A stretch of 64,000 nt of DNA from Neodiprion pinetum (taxonomy: Eukaryota > Arthropoda > Insecta > Hymenoptera > Diprionidae), in the NCBI RefSeq assembly GCF_021155775.2, contig NC_060235.2:16145193-16209192 (forward strand), given 5' to 3'. Shown piece after piece: positions 1 to 12,062 of this stretch. The position numbers were made by a program, and so were the translations under genes. A model generated the notes under the pieces. That model made no database searches. It saw nothing but the letters and a program-made list of their open reading frames with translations, and was not told where the DNA came from. Position 1 is the stretch's first letter; the number at the start of each line of letters is the position of its first letter.

Positions 1-2770
1 TGTCACATGTAATAGGCAGCAACTCGCGGCGGCATAAACGCGTGGCATTTCAGTTGGCTGGGTGTAGAAACTGGCTCTCTCATCGCCCGATCAGCCGCGT
101 ATAACAAGTATGGTAATCGCACGGGCGTGTTCTTAGTTTTTAGCTCTTATAGAGTTTGAGCATACGCGTTATGTATACTCGTATAGTGTATGATGGTGTG
201 TATATAGGTATAAGTGTATGGCGGTGTGTAACCACGGGCAACGGCCAATGGTACACAGGCACGATGACGATTATTCTAATACGTGTATAACGAAGCGGGA
301 GACCGAGGAGAAAGAGAGAATTTTTATTACCAGTTTCATGCCGGATGTCTATGTGTATGCCTAATGTGATATATCGTCTCTACGTATGTATAACTATACT
401 AAACGATCACTCCGGAATTATACATAAAATATCCACGTGTCTCGATCCACCTTCTTCTCCTCACACTCCTCATCTTCGTCTTGTTAGGTATTCCTCGTGT
501 GTAAATCGAAGAATATTTAATAAGTGGATCGATTTCCGATATAGCTCAGTTATGCGTTATGCGTAGACACACATACACACGCGCGCGCATGCGTGTACGA
601 TGTAACGTTACTTTTCAAACATGCTATATACTAGCTGCGTAGTTGATTTGAACGTTGCTCAATACAAAGCAGATCTGCGTTATTACCGCTCGGTTAATTC
701 TCGTCAACGTGTGCGTATTAATAATATACCTGTCTGTCGATATGTCTGTCCATCTATCTGCGACTCGTCAATTATATGTACATATGGGGCAGTCCATACG
801 AAACCGACCAACCCGCGACCCGGACCATTTTTGATTTACTTGAAAATTATTCATTTTTTTTTCGTTGTACCTTCTGAAAGCAGTCTTTCAGATTTTTTTT
901 TATAGGCAATGAAACTTGATTTGAAAAACCGTTTTAACAACGGTAAATAAGCTGATGCCGGCAAAACGAAAAATTCACTGCGTCATCCCTCAAAATAACG
1001 GCAATATAGGAAGGATGGTGGTGAATTTTTTCAAAAAAAATTACAATGGTCCAAGTTTTGGAAAACAAATATTTTGGGTTCAAAACCGACTAAAATATAT
1101 GAAAATGAATATCGATCTTTTTTTTCCGTATTCTCTTTATGGAAATACAACTCAAAACGAAAAAAAGACATAGCGTTTCATATTGATGTTTGTTTTTGAA
1201 AACGCTATCGGCGTTCAAATAAAATTTCGCGAGCTTTTGTGAAATTTTGAAAAATTTATTGTGTTTGAACGGGTTGAGACAAAAGTCTAAATAAACTCTG
1301 AAAGACTGCTTTAAGTAGGTGAAAAAAAAATGACAAATTATAACATAACCGCTGGGATCAAATATCTAACAAGTTTTTTCGGTTCTAGCTGCAGCGTAAC
1401 AGAACAACAAATATCCTTCTCGTCATTACTCATATAACAAATTATCATTAAGTTCTTTTCAAACCGATGCACGTATTCATATTATCATTACCAATCGATT
1501 CGAATCGAGAATGCACAAGAACAGCACGAAAATCGCGACGCTGCCACAAACTTGTCAAGAAAATTCTCCATCAGCCGCGTGATGATGATTGGTTTTAATC
1601 TTCAAACTTTGTCATCGATGCATATATACATATTCTTTAAATTCTCTGCCCCCCTCCTCCAACTCCCTCCGCCGTCCTTTTCTTTTCACCATTTGCCGAT
1701 CAATATACAATATAATATATGAATGAAAAATGCAAAGAAAAGTCGAATAAATTTCCTATACGTCTTTATAAATCAAAACTGCTCCACGACGGCCGCGTTA
1801 GCAGTTTTGTTTTGTGTTTCGCGGGGTCGCGGAAAACGTGAAGATGCTGGTTTGGCGATGGTGAAGAGGGGGCGAGGTCCTTTTTTTTTTTTTTTCTGCG
1901 CGCTCCTAGCATACTCAATTTTTTTCACGATCGTGATCGTAACGCAAACACGTGTCCACCGATACAATACATATATATGCATACACCTGTAACGCGCGGA
2001 CATAAATGCTGCAGATTTAGGCTGCTTTCGGATCGCTTTCTCCCTCCCCTCCCCCTATTCGTCTTCCCACCACATACGTTCGATATTATTTATTAAAGAC
2101 CCCGCGATGTTACAAATTTTTCTCCATTCAATTCACAACGCGTATATCGATATAGCTGTGTATGATCTTGACGGTGTATTTGCCTCATACATACCGTGTG
2201 TGCATATTGGTTATAAACTCGTGAGTTTCTTCTCTTTCTTCTTCTTCTTCTTCGTCTTCTTCTATTTTTGCGGTTATCGATAAGTATACAAGAGTAAGGG
2301 TAAGGTACGGAATGGTAAATTTATGGCAGATGTGTGTGATCGAGGGAAGGTCGAGCTGCGAACTCGAATCCTCCCCGCGTCTGGAACAGTTCGTATGCCG
2401 GAGAGGTGAGGTGAGGTGAGGTGAGGTGCTCGAAGACGCGTTATAAATATGAGGGATCTTCGTGATATGGTGTGTGGGTATGCGTATATTCGTTGCAAAC
2501 ATGCAAAGGTTTCCACCCTGTCTGTATATTGTAATGTTATTCGCGCATTGAAAATTCGCGGATGTATCACGTGCCGTGTATGCCACAGGCGGCACGGGGG
2601 TGAGGCTAATCCTCCCTCGTTCCTATACACACGACCGCGGACCGGCGGACCGACTTTTTCATTTTTTATATACCCATCCTCATTCGCACGAAACCTACTT
2701 TGTATACATTTGTTGCTCGGTGTATTTATTCATTCTTCTCATTCTTCGTATTCACATTTTATCGTTGCAG
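1..2770 (+). other. 5' intron of da (upstream end outside window)
   Basis: No convincing coding sequence. It ends in the acceptor tttatcgttgcag before the exon at 2771. The incoming intron is phase 1 (the first two exon bases complete a codon), so at least one coding exon lies upstream of the window. It holds a degraded foldback repeat near 782-1335, a CTT-rich tract around 2226-2263 and a short GGTGA direct repeat at about 2405-2427. A conceptual reading frame running through 2449-2883 is just the exon frame left open upstream of its acceptor. Confidence 0.7.
782..1335. repeat. degraded foldback repeat, TATGGGG-type left end
   Basis: The left end (atatggggcagtccatacg at 782) resembles the end of the element at 3567-3940. 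The internal segment around 855-900 (tcatttttttttcg...gaaagcagtctttcaga) reappears as its reverse complement at about 1295-1332. The outermost right arm is not recognisable, so the right limit is approximate. No coding capacity is seen. Confidence 0.5.
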
Positions 2771-2820
2771 ACAAACCAGGCTTCCAGTCGCCATATGGCC
2801 CAGCTATGGACAACGGTATG
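2771..2820 (+). CDS. da: da exon: conserved SPYG...NGM segment
   Basis: A 50-bp exon with acceptor tttatcgttgcag and donor gtgagt. Two bases complete a codon begun in the preceding (unseen) exon, followed by 16 codons reading DKPGFQSPYGPAMDNGM (the D shared across the junction). The donor is phase 0. Drosophila Daughterless has a closely similar segment (YHSPYG...ENGM) shortly after its N-terminal activation helix, which anchors both the identity and the frame. The small size and the exact fit of phase to the next exon (7329) make this convincing. The upstream exon that carries the start codon and activation domain 1 is not in the window. Confidence 0.9.
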
Positions 2821-2990
2821 GTGAGTATATTGTACAAGTATGCGTATAGACGTACTATTTCTTTTTTTCAAACTCTACCCTAATTCCTCTGTGACAACAA
2901 GAAGAACAACAACAACAAGGGGAATCAGTTTTACGGTACGGGTTAGTATTGCATTTCAGCCGTATAATCGCGCGATACGTGGGTTTATAT

Positions 2991-3179
2991 CAGGGTTGGC
3001 CAACCTTTCGATCGTCGCTATTAGGCCAGTCGGTCGCGGCAAGCCAAAGATATATTTTTTCATGCCGCTGTCGAAAAGTATTTCATTTAATTCTGTGGTA
3101 AAGATTTGAGATCGGTAGATAGCTCGGTGTCTGGAAGGTAAACGGTAAATCTCGGGTCCGATCAAGTTGGCGATCCCTG
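2991..3179. mobile_element. hAT-type MITE with perfect 8-bp target duplication
   Basis: The 189-bp insert begins CAGGGTTGGCCAACCTT and ends CAAGTTGGCGATCCCTG, imperfect terminal inverted repeats of the CAGGG...CCCTG form typical of hAT elements. It is flanked by identical 8-bp duplications GTTTATAT at 2983-2990 and 3180-3187, which fits the hAT target-site length. The element is non-coding and too short for a transposase. The intact TSD suggests a fairly recent insertion. Confidence 0.85.
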
Positions 3180-3566
3180 GTTTATATTAATACGTACACG
3201 TAATGACCGATAAATATTCTCAGAGACCGCGGAGGTATCGCGTTTTCATTATATTATAGAGAGTTATTTCCTAACGATTAGACGTCGGACGCCACCGATA
3301 AAATTCCCGTCGCGTTCCCTCCTCCCGTACCCGGTTACCTACATATTGTATATCATTAATCTACGATAATCGCTATCACCGCGGTTATACTTTGTACATC
3401 GCACGATATCCAGACGCCACCGCGTATACACCCATATACGAAATTAGGTACACGCGTGTTTTATATTTCTCCACCTGCATTTATAACTTATTGTTATTTT
3501 ACTATTTTTATGCAATTATGCAATCGCCACGCGTGATCGGTTTATATTGTAAAGCAATTCAAGGTA

Positions 3567-3940
3567 GTATATGGGGCATTCCATGTTAAACCAACCACTT
3601 TTTTCCATCGCCATTTTTTATTCGTTCCGCGATTTTTTATACGATTCTACCATCTAAAAAAGGCACTCCTGAATTTTTTCAAATTTTTTTCGCTAACCGT
3701 TTTTTTTTTTTTTTTTTTATATATTATTCGAACCCGTTTCGAAAACGGTCGTTTTTAAAAATCTGAAAAATCTAGTTTCTCATTCCGATCATACCGACAC
3801 CTGGCCGATGATGGGCCGATTTTTTCTTCTATTTTTTTTTAGCACTTTAAACATTTTCAACAAACGAAACTCGATCGCGGAACGAATCAAAAATGATGAG
3901 GGAGAAAAGGGGTAAATTTGACATGGAATTCCCCATATAC
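3567..3940. mobile_element. foldback MITE, gTATATGGGG termini
   Basis: The left arm (gtatatggggcattccatgt) and right arm (acatggaattccccatatac) are inverted copies. Complementarity continues inward through the 'cgttccgcgat' and 'atcgcggaacga' segments near 3633 and 3872. Length is about 374 bp with no coding capacity. A TA-type target site is possible but merges with the terminus. A diverged relative starts at 782. Confidence 0.75.
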
Positions 3941-4044
3941 ATTATAATCGGAACGCCTCGGGTATACGACACATTCGTATTAGCATACGCCGGGTATGCG
4001 GGGGTAAAAGGGGAAAGATAAACAGAGTTGTGGGGCTAGGTTAA

Positions 4045-4696
4045 CCCTTTGAGTCGTCGTGGTAAGTATTCTTACCACCATTTTTTTTTTTTTTTTGTAT
4101 ATTTAAAGAAGTTTTCAACATACTTCTATGCGGTTCTTTGCTATTTCTGATGGAATACTAGTAGGTTTTCAATACTTGGGAGTAATTGTTGCGATGTAGT
4201 GTAAATTATTATTGTAAGAAATGAGATGCTTGAAAAATATCGTGCAAATTGAAGGAATAATTAATTTCCGAAAAGGTTACTCTTCTACACATATACATGT
4301 TTTACATAATTTATAAGCTTTTGGGGTCACTGATTATGAATCGGAAATCGGATTTTCAAAATTCAAGATAGCGGATCTAATATGGTGAAATGAAATTTCA
4401 AATTCGATCGAATTCGGAGAAAAAACTCTCTGTCCAGTTTTTGGGGTCGCTGATTACGAATCTGAAAACAGATTTTGAAAATTCACTACGGCAAATTCAA
4501 TCAGCGGCCCCGAAACCCCCTGCATACCATTTTTTGACCGTATTCGATTCAATTTAAAAATTTGGCCCACCATATTGAATCCACCGCCTTGAATTTTTGA
4601 AATTTGATTTCAGATTTGTAATTAGTGACCCCAAAAACCATAGAATACTATCTTGTTATAAAAGTTGACTCGGCACAATAATGTGTGACTCAAGGG
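4045..4696. mobile_element. piggyBac-like MITE, CCCTTTGAGTC termini
   Basis: The left flank is TTAA (4041-4044) followed by CCCTTTGAGTC; the right end is GACTCAAGGG followed by TTAC, a one-base decay of TTAA. TTAA targets and CCC-starting inverted repeats are the piggyBac superfamily signature. The interior contains repeated, partly inverted copies of a 'ggggtcrctgattacgaatc' unit (near 4323, 4442 and 4627 as reverse complement). Non-coding. Confidence 0.7.
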
Positions 4697-7328
4697 TTAC
4701 GGCAATGCCTGGTATAAAACCGGGACGAGTAGAACGGGAATTTTTCGAAAATTGGCAAAAACGGAACACCTGCAGAATCACTATCGATATAAGACGTACA
4801 AATCTTGCATATCGATACATCTTACCGAATTAATTATCGTTGTAATAAGGTGTAGGTATGTCTACGTATTCAAGGTTCGTATGCGTAGAGAAAACCTTGA
4901 AAACCGGGAATTTCGAAAATAAGACCGGACTTTTGAGTCTGCGAAGAAATAAACTCGTTCTCATACAAAGTAGGCACTATCGATCTTGAGAAAAAAAAGC
5001 GTACTTCAAGTTTTGTTTCGTCGCACCGCTTCATACATTTTATGTATATCACTTGATACCGAACCTTCTTTCGTTTTTTTCATACGGAAAATTGCAAAAT
5101 ATTTTTTGTAAATTGATAGTCAGACAGTAAGATATTTAACAGGCAGTACTGAATGTATTAGTATGTGTAAAAAATATTGTCATTATTCAACGGTATATTT
5201 GTAGAAAGGTTATTGGAAAAATGCTATTTTCAGGCTGGAATATCTGGAAAAGTCAGGGACTTTCAGATTCCAAAAAGCGTAATATAAATACGAACCTTGG
5301 TATTGACGTACCCCACCACCGTTTAATGTTACATATTATAAACGATACGATATACGTATAGGTATAGGACATATGTTTGATTCGCGGGCGCGTGAACGAC
5401 TTTGTCCAAAAATATAACTCATGAGGCGAGGGGGGCAAAGTTTTTTCGCGAAGTGAAAGTCGTGAATCGCGAAACTGGGGGAGGAGGAAAATCAGGATAA
5501 TGGAAAGTGGGCGCAGAAAGCAAAGGACGAGGTATTAAATTTTTAACATATAAATAAATATCGTCTCTTTCTACGTTATACGTATTATCAGCCAAAAATT
5601 CCTTACCCGTAGGTACAGTCGCGGTTGCATATGGTGAAATAAATTTATCTCGCGTCTTAACCCGTACAACTGCGAGTAGAATATTTATTTATAGAGTAGT
5701 TGGGAGTCCCCGGGGTTGTGGTTCTTATATACGTGTGTAACACGAATATGTCGAGGGGGGAGGACAAGAAGAAACCTTTGGTCAGTTTTGATACGCTGCC
5801 AACTAAACCGAGGGGGAAATAACTCGAGATTTGAGTGACACGCAATCATTTTTTTAGTTCAGTTCGTTTAAATTAAATCATGCGATTTGATCGAAAAAAA
5901 AAAAAAATTTCCTAATCCATTATCATTTCGATTCATGAATCTCAATTTTTCCTCGATAATTCGTTCTGATTGAAGTGAGTTTCAAAGAATTTTTGTTCAC
6001 ATTTCGATATTTCCTGATGATTCATTTTTTTTTTCTTTTTATTGCAATTGAATTGTTTGTCCCTGTACAGAAATAATGATGAAATTTAGTAGTTAAGAAA
6101 TTGAACATAATTAAAACTTTGTGAAGTATTAGTGACCAGGAAATCCGGTTATTCAAATCCATAATTAAAACTACTGAAATTTAGTTAGCCATAATAAACC
6201 GACAAAAACAACTTATATTTTGAACATCCAATTTCTAGGAAATCGTTCTAAAATTCCACAACGACGATTTTTCTTCCCCATATTCCGTTTCGTTGACGTT
6301 CTAACTGTAGCCTCGTGAAACAACTGCATCTTCACCCATAAATTCGTATACACACGCACAAAGATGGGCACAATTATTGTGAGGTTTGTAGGTTAGCTTC
6401 GTGATAACCCATACAGGGTTGGTATACCTATCTATATGCACGTACGTGTCTGTAAAGTAGGTGTAAGGTGGGTTGGTATAGATTTTTCGAGGAACGGTAA
6501 TACGCACTTTAATAATCTAATCGCCGGTTGTTAAATGATAAAACGATAAGAGATTCTTGATCCGCTTGATGATGATCGGGCTTACATTATATTGTACATT
6601 TCCAAAACCCCTATTACGTGTTATTTTGAATCGGTAATTATTATTCTATTATACTCCAATGTTTTATATATCAATTTGTAATTATATTCTTCTGCTATCA
6701 CCTCCCGTTTCTTCTTTATATACGTACAATTTGGGCTGTTTGAAATGAAATAAAAAGAAAGATTTTCCTACGAGCGGATGGAGAAAATGCTTGCTTCTAG
6801 TCTAAAAGGAAGTCTTGAAAAGACTCTGGGCACTTACACTGTAGCTCAAGTGTAAGGCCGAGCCGTTTTTTGATTTTTGTGATGAAAAAAAATCTAGAAT
6901 TTGATTTTAACGCACATTTAGCGTGAATTATTTTTTTCAATAAACTATCGTATTGACATCCACCACGAGAAAATACTCGTACAGTGTGTTCGTCGAAAAA
7001 TTAATCTGCATTGTTTTTCCAATACCTACAGCTGTCGAGAATCATTGTTTATTCCCGAATCAACGACAATATTTTTTTTTTTTTAATTTCAAACACCTTC
7101 TATTGTATATGTATAAAGGTCATGTATAAACTCGTCATGTTTGTTGAATCAGAACTGTAAGCTTTTTCTGCAAGTCCATTTCGTACTTTATTTATTTATT
7201 TATTTATTTAAAGAAACTTTTTTACGACTCTCGGAAATCTGTCGTCTCTCTCCTTCTCTTCGTCTCTCTCTCCCTCCCTCTTTTTTCCATCTACTCGAAT
7301 ACAATTTTTCGTCGCATTCTCATTTCAG
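4697..7328. other. intronic AT-rich sequence without recognised features
   Basis: The 3' part of the 2821-7328 intron. AT-rich, with several T or A runs and a (TTTA)n tract near 7190-7210, then a C/T-rich tract at 7245-7290 ahead of the acceptor. No gene, RNA or mobile element was recognised. Confidence 0.5.
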
Positions 7329-7551
7329 ACGTACGGCGGCGGTCCGTTCGGAGCGGCGGGCGGGGGACCCGGCGGCGGTCCCGGGGGCGGCGGGGGGGTC
7401 GAGGGGGCGACCTACCCCCCGGACTCGCCGTATTTCCCTTTCGGAACCCGTGGTACCGCGGTACCCTCCGGAGCCACCCTAACCACGACATCCGCCTCCA
7501 ACCCCACGACACCAGTCATCAACAACGCGAGATTATCGAACCCCACAGCCG
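7329..7551 (+). CDS. da: da exon: Gly-rich linker and YPPDSPYFPFGTRG segment
   Basis: A 223-bp exon between catttcag and gtaagt; it enters in phase 0 and leaves in phase 1. It encodes TYGGGPFGAAGGG, an almost pure Gly/Pro run, then YPPDSPYFPFGTRG and a Ser/Thr/Pro-rich tail ending NPTAG (the last Gly split across the intron). GC content is much higher than in the flanking introns. The exon follows NGM in the same order as Drosophila Daughterless (NGMYPSDF...), though the Gly-rich part is lineage-specific. Such low-complexity linkers are normal between activation domains of E-proteins. Polyglycine coded by GGC/GGG makes length variation likely. Confidence 0.88.
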
Positions 7552-8664
7552 GTAAGTCTGTTTCGTATACCATAAATTTTACACAAAGTGTATTACCGTG
7601 CTTGTGTGTGCGTTGTGTGCGGGTGCATTAGGGTGTTTCAAAAAAAGACGATTTTTTTTTTTTTTTTCTTTCTGACGGTGTCCAAAAATTCATAGTATAC
7701 CTAGAAATAAAAATTTTGGCGCCAATATGAGCTCCTAATATCAATAGTAAGGTTTGCCTCTATCCACTTCTTTATTTTTCATTTAAATAACACGGGGAAG
7801 AGTTCTTTTTTTTATTTTTGCAAGTTGAAACAATTTTTGTAACAAGTTAATATTGTTTTTTTGTTATAACGAGTCAATTGTTCGATAAAATTTCTTAGTA
7901 TTTAGCAAAAAAGGAATAAATAAATTTGTTATAAAAGAGACCCAAAAATCATTTATGTGATGTTTTTAAGCTTTATATTTATGTATTTGTGCTTTTTGTG
8001 AGTTAAGTATTGAATTAATTAGCAAAAAAAAAAAAAGTTTACAGTCTCAGGTTAACAGAATTAGAGTAATTTTACATAAAAAAAATAATATAAATATGGC
8101 ATGTGATATTTTTTTGTACTTTTATTGGAAAATATTTGAAATTTTTGATTAGTGTTATTTTTGATCGCTGATATCTTTGAAACGGTTGATCTGAGGAACT
8201 TTGATCTTCAGACGTTTTTTGTAGAGCGTGAAATTTTCTACAAATCTCTTTTTTCAGATTGTTGTTACGATGAACCGTTCCAAAGTAATAAAAATTCCAA
8301 AATAAAAAAAAAAATTTTCCCGTTTTATTTAAATGGAAAATAAAGAAATGGACAGAGGCAAACCTTACTATTGATATTAAGAGCTCATATTGGCGCAAAA
8401 ATTTTTGTTTTTAGGTATAATATCAATTTTTGGACACCATAAGAAAAAAAAAAGATTCTGTCTTTTTTTGAAACACCCTAGGGTGTATATGTGTGCGCGC
8501 GAACGCTCGCTGTGAATCCGTTTGACCAAACGAACGCATGGCGAACACAATATACACACTCTACCTAAATTATACACATGCACTCGTCACGACGTGTTCG
8601 TTGCTCAGGAATTTTCATTCACAGGCATTTTATTTTTTTTTTTTTTTCTGTTCTTTTGTTTCAG
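7552..8664 (+). other. da intron occupied mainly by a foldback MITE
   Basis: A 1.1-kb intron, about three quarters of which is the inverted-repeat element at 7631-8478. Acceptor tgttcttttgtttcag follows a long T run. Confidence 0.8.
7631..8478. mobile_element. 848-bp foldback MITE, GGGTGTTTCAAAAAAAGA termini, TA target
   Basis: Flanked by TA at 7629-7630 and 8479-8480. The ends are GGGTGTTTCAAAAAAAGAC and its reverse complement, and the arms pair over several hundred bases (for example 'gagctcctaatatcaatagtaaggtttgcctct' at about 7730 against its inverse near 8355-8385). The TA target and the long palindrome fit a Tc1/mariner-dependent MITE. No intact coding sequence. The 45089-45908 element and the half-element ending at 39005 belong to the same broad family. 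Confidence 0.85.
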
Positions 8665-8690
8665 GAGCAGCTGTCAAGAGAAAGAAAGAC
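8665..8690 (+). CDS. da: da microexon encoding AAVKRKKD (NLS-like)
   Basis: A 26-bp microexon with acceptor ttcttttgtttcag and donor gtaagt. It completes the Gly codon split at 7551 and then encodes AAVKRKKD, leaving in phase 0. The basic KRKK occupies the place where vertebrate TCF4/TCF12 carry the basic VQTKKVRK segment, recognised there as a nuclear localisation signal. Call rests on phase fit, strong splice sites and position; a 26-bp exon would be unconvincing alone. Confidence 0.8.
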
Positions 8691-9379
8691 GTAAGTAGAA
8701 AAAAATTGATGCATCTATTTTACACACGATATTGCATTGCTTTATTATTACTATTATTATTGTTTTTGTTATTATTTATTTATGGACGCGCGTCAGTCCA
8801 GCAGCAAACGAGGAAGTTCGGATCTATCGACTGAAAATTCTATTGTCGTTAATTGTTTTTTCACTTGAGCGGAGGAAATATCCTCAACGGGTTCGTGGAT
8901 TTAAATGTGATCACATTATGATACTTGATGATTGGTTGATTCGCAACAAGCCGACAGCCGTTCGTCTTCATTTTTAATTTCTTTATTATCAATCTCTTGA
9001 TTCTCTGTGAATTTCTTCTTACATTATTTCCCCCTCTTTTTTTCTCTTCCGCTCTGCTTTTCTTCCGTGCTTTCAATTCTCGATCGTAAGCGCTGCGCAC
9101 CTATACCGTAAGCTTCGTTTCTTCTTTCAATCCTTTTATTCTTTTTTTTTTTATGTATCCTCACCTATTTTTTCTTATACTTGACTGAGTAAGCGAGGGG
9201 GGGGGGGGGGGGCAATCTCGTCCTTTGCACGAATGCGTTATATAGGTGTAAAAACGCATGTAGCACCATCGATTGTACATAATACATTTCACCCGAACTC
9301 TGTTCTTCTCTTGCTCTATTTTTTTTTGTGTTTTTTTTTTTTACAATTTTTTTACAATTTTTTTTTCAATATCAAACAG
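8691..9379 (+). other. da intron (689 bp)
   Basis: Bounded by gtaagt and atcaaacag. Contains a 16-base G run (9197-9212) and T-rich tracts. No other feature seen. Confidence 0.7.
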
Positions 9380-9424
9380 AACATGGACGGACCCGACGGA
9401 GAAGTCGTCACTACACAGCATTGG
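9380..9424 (+). CDS. da: da exon: NMDGPDGEVVTTQHW
   Basis: A 45-bp, phase 0/0 exon between a poly-T acceptor (ttcaatatcaaacag) and gtaagt. It adds 15 residues after the basic microexon. Being a multiple of three with symmetrical phase, it could be skipped without a frameshift. The next exon in order is at 60124, so its donor opens the 50.7 kb intron unless an unseen exon intervenes. Confidence 0.78.
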
Positions 9425-12062
9425 GTAAGTCCGATATTTCTTATGAATATTTTACACGTCCGTGTCACATTCCGTATGAAAAAAATTCTTCTAGCATTTA
9501 CGATCGTTGTTTAACCCCGTGAAGTTTTCGATATTTTTGCCGTGTAATTGGACGTGCGAAAATGCTATAACTACATTTGGGTTGGTGCTTCGCGTAACTT
9601 GCGAACATGCATATAATTACAGTTGGTGAATTTTTGCGCGCGTTTATTTCGCTCGGCCGCGCTCGTGAATCAACGGTAAAAACCGCCTAACAAGACGTCG
9701 ACCGAAAATAGACGTTTCCGTATAATAAAGACCGAGTCGTCGGCGTCATCGTCGTGCTCTTGGTATAGAGGCTAAGAAACGAGACACGCGTGTAGTTTAA
9801 CCTGCGACGTTGCCGTTCGACGTACTTCAGGTCAAGTTGTTTCGCAATCGTGTGGATCGCCACGTCTCTAATCCGCAATTATTGCCGGTTTCACTTATTC
9901 AATCGCGAGTAGATACGGATGTAACGAAGTTATAGACGTATGATGTACAAAAGACGGTTGAGGTGGCGGAAAGAAAGGAAGAAAGGAAAGGAAGACGAAG
10001 GATCCAAAAGCGGAAAGTAAAAAGTGAGGCAAAAAATAATCCTCTCCCCCCCCCCCCCCCCCCCAGAGGATGATGCTTGTTCGTCTATTAAAACTTGAGT
10101 ATATAACGCATATCACGATGCGTTGCTCTGCGGTTCCTGAGGGGGTGGCAGCCCCGGTTGCAAGGGTCGTATGTACCGTGAGAGTGGCTTGGCTGTGGGA
10201 AAATTGGTCCCAGTCGAGTGTGACTGCGGCATGTCAGGTCAACCATCGCTTACCCCGCGTGCTACACATAAAATTATATTTACGGGATTAAATGACTCGT
10301 CGCTCAATTGCAGTTTTAAACCAAAGTGGGTATTACGATTATTGAAGATTCGGAATCGAACAGAAATATATTTCGAAGATATTCTCACGAGCTGTTGTCG
10401 ATATGATATTGATCGGTAAATTGTTTTCACACTCTTGGCGTTTATACGAGACATCTTACTATCGATGTGGCTACTGAATTGATACAGTATCTTGGGAATT
10501 TTAGCGGAAGGATCAACCGCGATATGATCGTCCGGTATGACGATGACGAGGATAGGATGGGGAAAAAACTGCAAAAACGTCGCAGTCCTTGTGCGTCGTC
10601 GATTTAATAATAACACAAGTCAACAACATTTTTTTTTTCTCGAGTTTATGTTCGAATGAATAAATTTTGATTTTATACATTGAATAATAATAATCAAAAT
10701 CTTCATTTGTTACTTATAGTTTTGCTTATGTCTTTTTCACGTTGATAAATGAGTCTTGAAGTCTTCGGTTAATGGATGAAAAATTCTTGACCTCAGTACT
10801 TAATTGTGCGGAAGATCGTGGAAATGTGGGTTCATTTTTAGTTGATAGTATAAGGAACAGGTAGCGGCACGTTGAAATAAGAAGCAAACTTTTTTTAATG
10901 AAAAAACCTATTTTTTCTTTTAACAATCACGTGAAAGAAATCAAAATTTGACGTCTAGAACCCAGACTCAAAATTCGTGTTGACCGGTGTAATAACTGCA
11001 GTATAAATGCGCGTCTTTTTTTTTTTAAAGAAAGAATCGGTTTCACGAAAGGACCGGAAGGAAAGTGGGGATACGGTAAAAAGTCTAATATGTAAGCAAA
11101 GGAAAAATAATGAAAAATAACCCGACGAATATTTAGACGTGCCGCAAAACGTAGAGACGGATTTCCCCCCCCCCCGTTTTCACCGTCGAGGGCGAGTGCA
11201 GGGCGGGAAAGGTCGTCGCCGAGGGAGCGAGTCGCACGTTCAGTTTCTCTACGACACCCCAGACGCCGCTGCTCCGTAGGCCATTTCCTAATAGAAATGT
11301 AATCGCGCCCTCGGTGCCTAGTACTTTCTGAATAAATTATAATATTCTTCCGAGTTGTTTATGATGGCAAGGTGCTGCTGCCGCTGCCGCTGCTGAAGTC
11401 ACACGTCATTGGCAACCCTCCGCTTCGACTCCAGCGTGAGCCTGGAAACAGGCAACCCAACGTACCACTCGGTACGAGGGGTTGCGTGTCAAGGGCTCCG
11501 GTCGTTGCATGAATTTCCGTACGTTGTAAAATTTTAGTTATACCTTACGCGAACGTGTTACGTTCCGTATGAACATTTAAAGGCAAACCTCTCCAAATTC
11601 AATGATCTATGAAGCGTTTCATATTGTTTCTGTCGCTCGGAAAACCTCGTCGAATGTTTGAAATAATTTTTTTTTTTTTTTTTGTTACGTCTAGCTGGCA
11701 CCTTTATCTAGTACCTATATCATTACACCTTGGGGTCGGTTAAAATTAAAAATTATTGTTGCAATCTTTTTTATCTTGTACAAGTCACTAAAGTGAATAC
11801 TCGAAAAAAAAAATTTAAGTTATAATATTAAATTGCTTCCTTACAGCAAGCAATTTTCGGCTGGGGTCTTCGACGACCCCAACGTACCATCAATTTTGTG
11901 CCGGATAAAATTGATAGCTAAAGATTAAATAGTGCTTTATGTTGACATTTTGAAATTTTCACGGATAAAATCTACCAGCGGATACATTTCAGATGTATGC
12001 AATATGTAACGTTGTTACAGGTTCGGTATTTCCTTTATTACATGTATACATGTAGGTAGGTA
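9425..12062. other. intronic sequence, C-run and GC-rich patch, no gene
   Basis: Contains a 19-base C run (10046-10064) and a CpG-dense stretch at about 11165-11290. That stretch contains an arthropod initiator-like cgTTCAGTTTC near 11240, but no TATA box, open exon or donor could be tied to it. A small inverted repeat pairs about 11730-11745 with 11864-11882, with the near-perfect hairpin GGGGTCTTCGACGACCCC. No coding sequence recognised. Confidence 0.4.

Larger units (their letters stand above)
2821..7328 (+). other. da intron (4.5 kb)
   Basis: Bounded by gtgagt and catttcag. It contains an 8-bp-TSD hAT-type MITE at 2991-3179, a foldback element at 3567-3940 and a TTAA-flanked element at 4045-4696. 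No coding sequence is supported elsewhere; the open frames are short and lack family resemblance. Confidence 0.8.

Noticed and set aside
2185..2883. Overlapping frames around 2185-2883 on both strands
   Set aside because: Minus-strand frames reflect CTT repeats and GGTGA repeats; the + frame is the da exon frame continued into its upstream intron.
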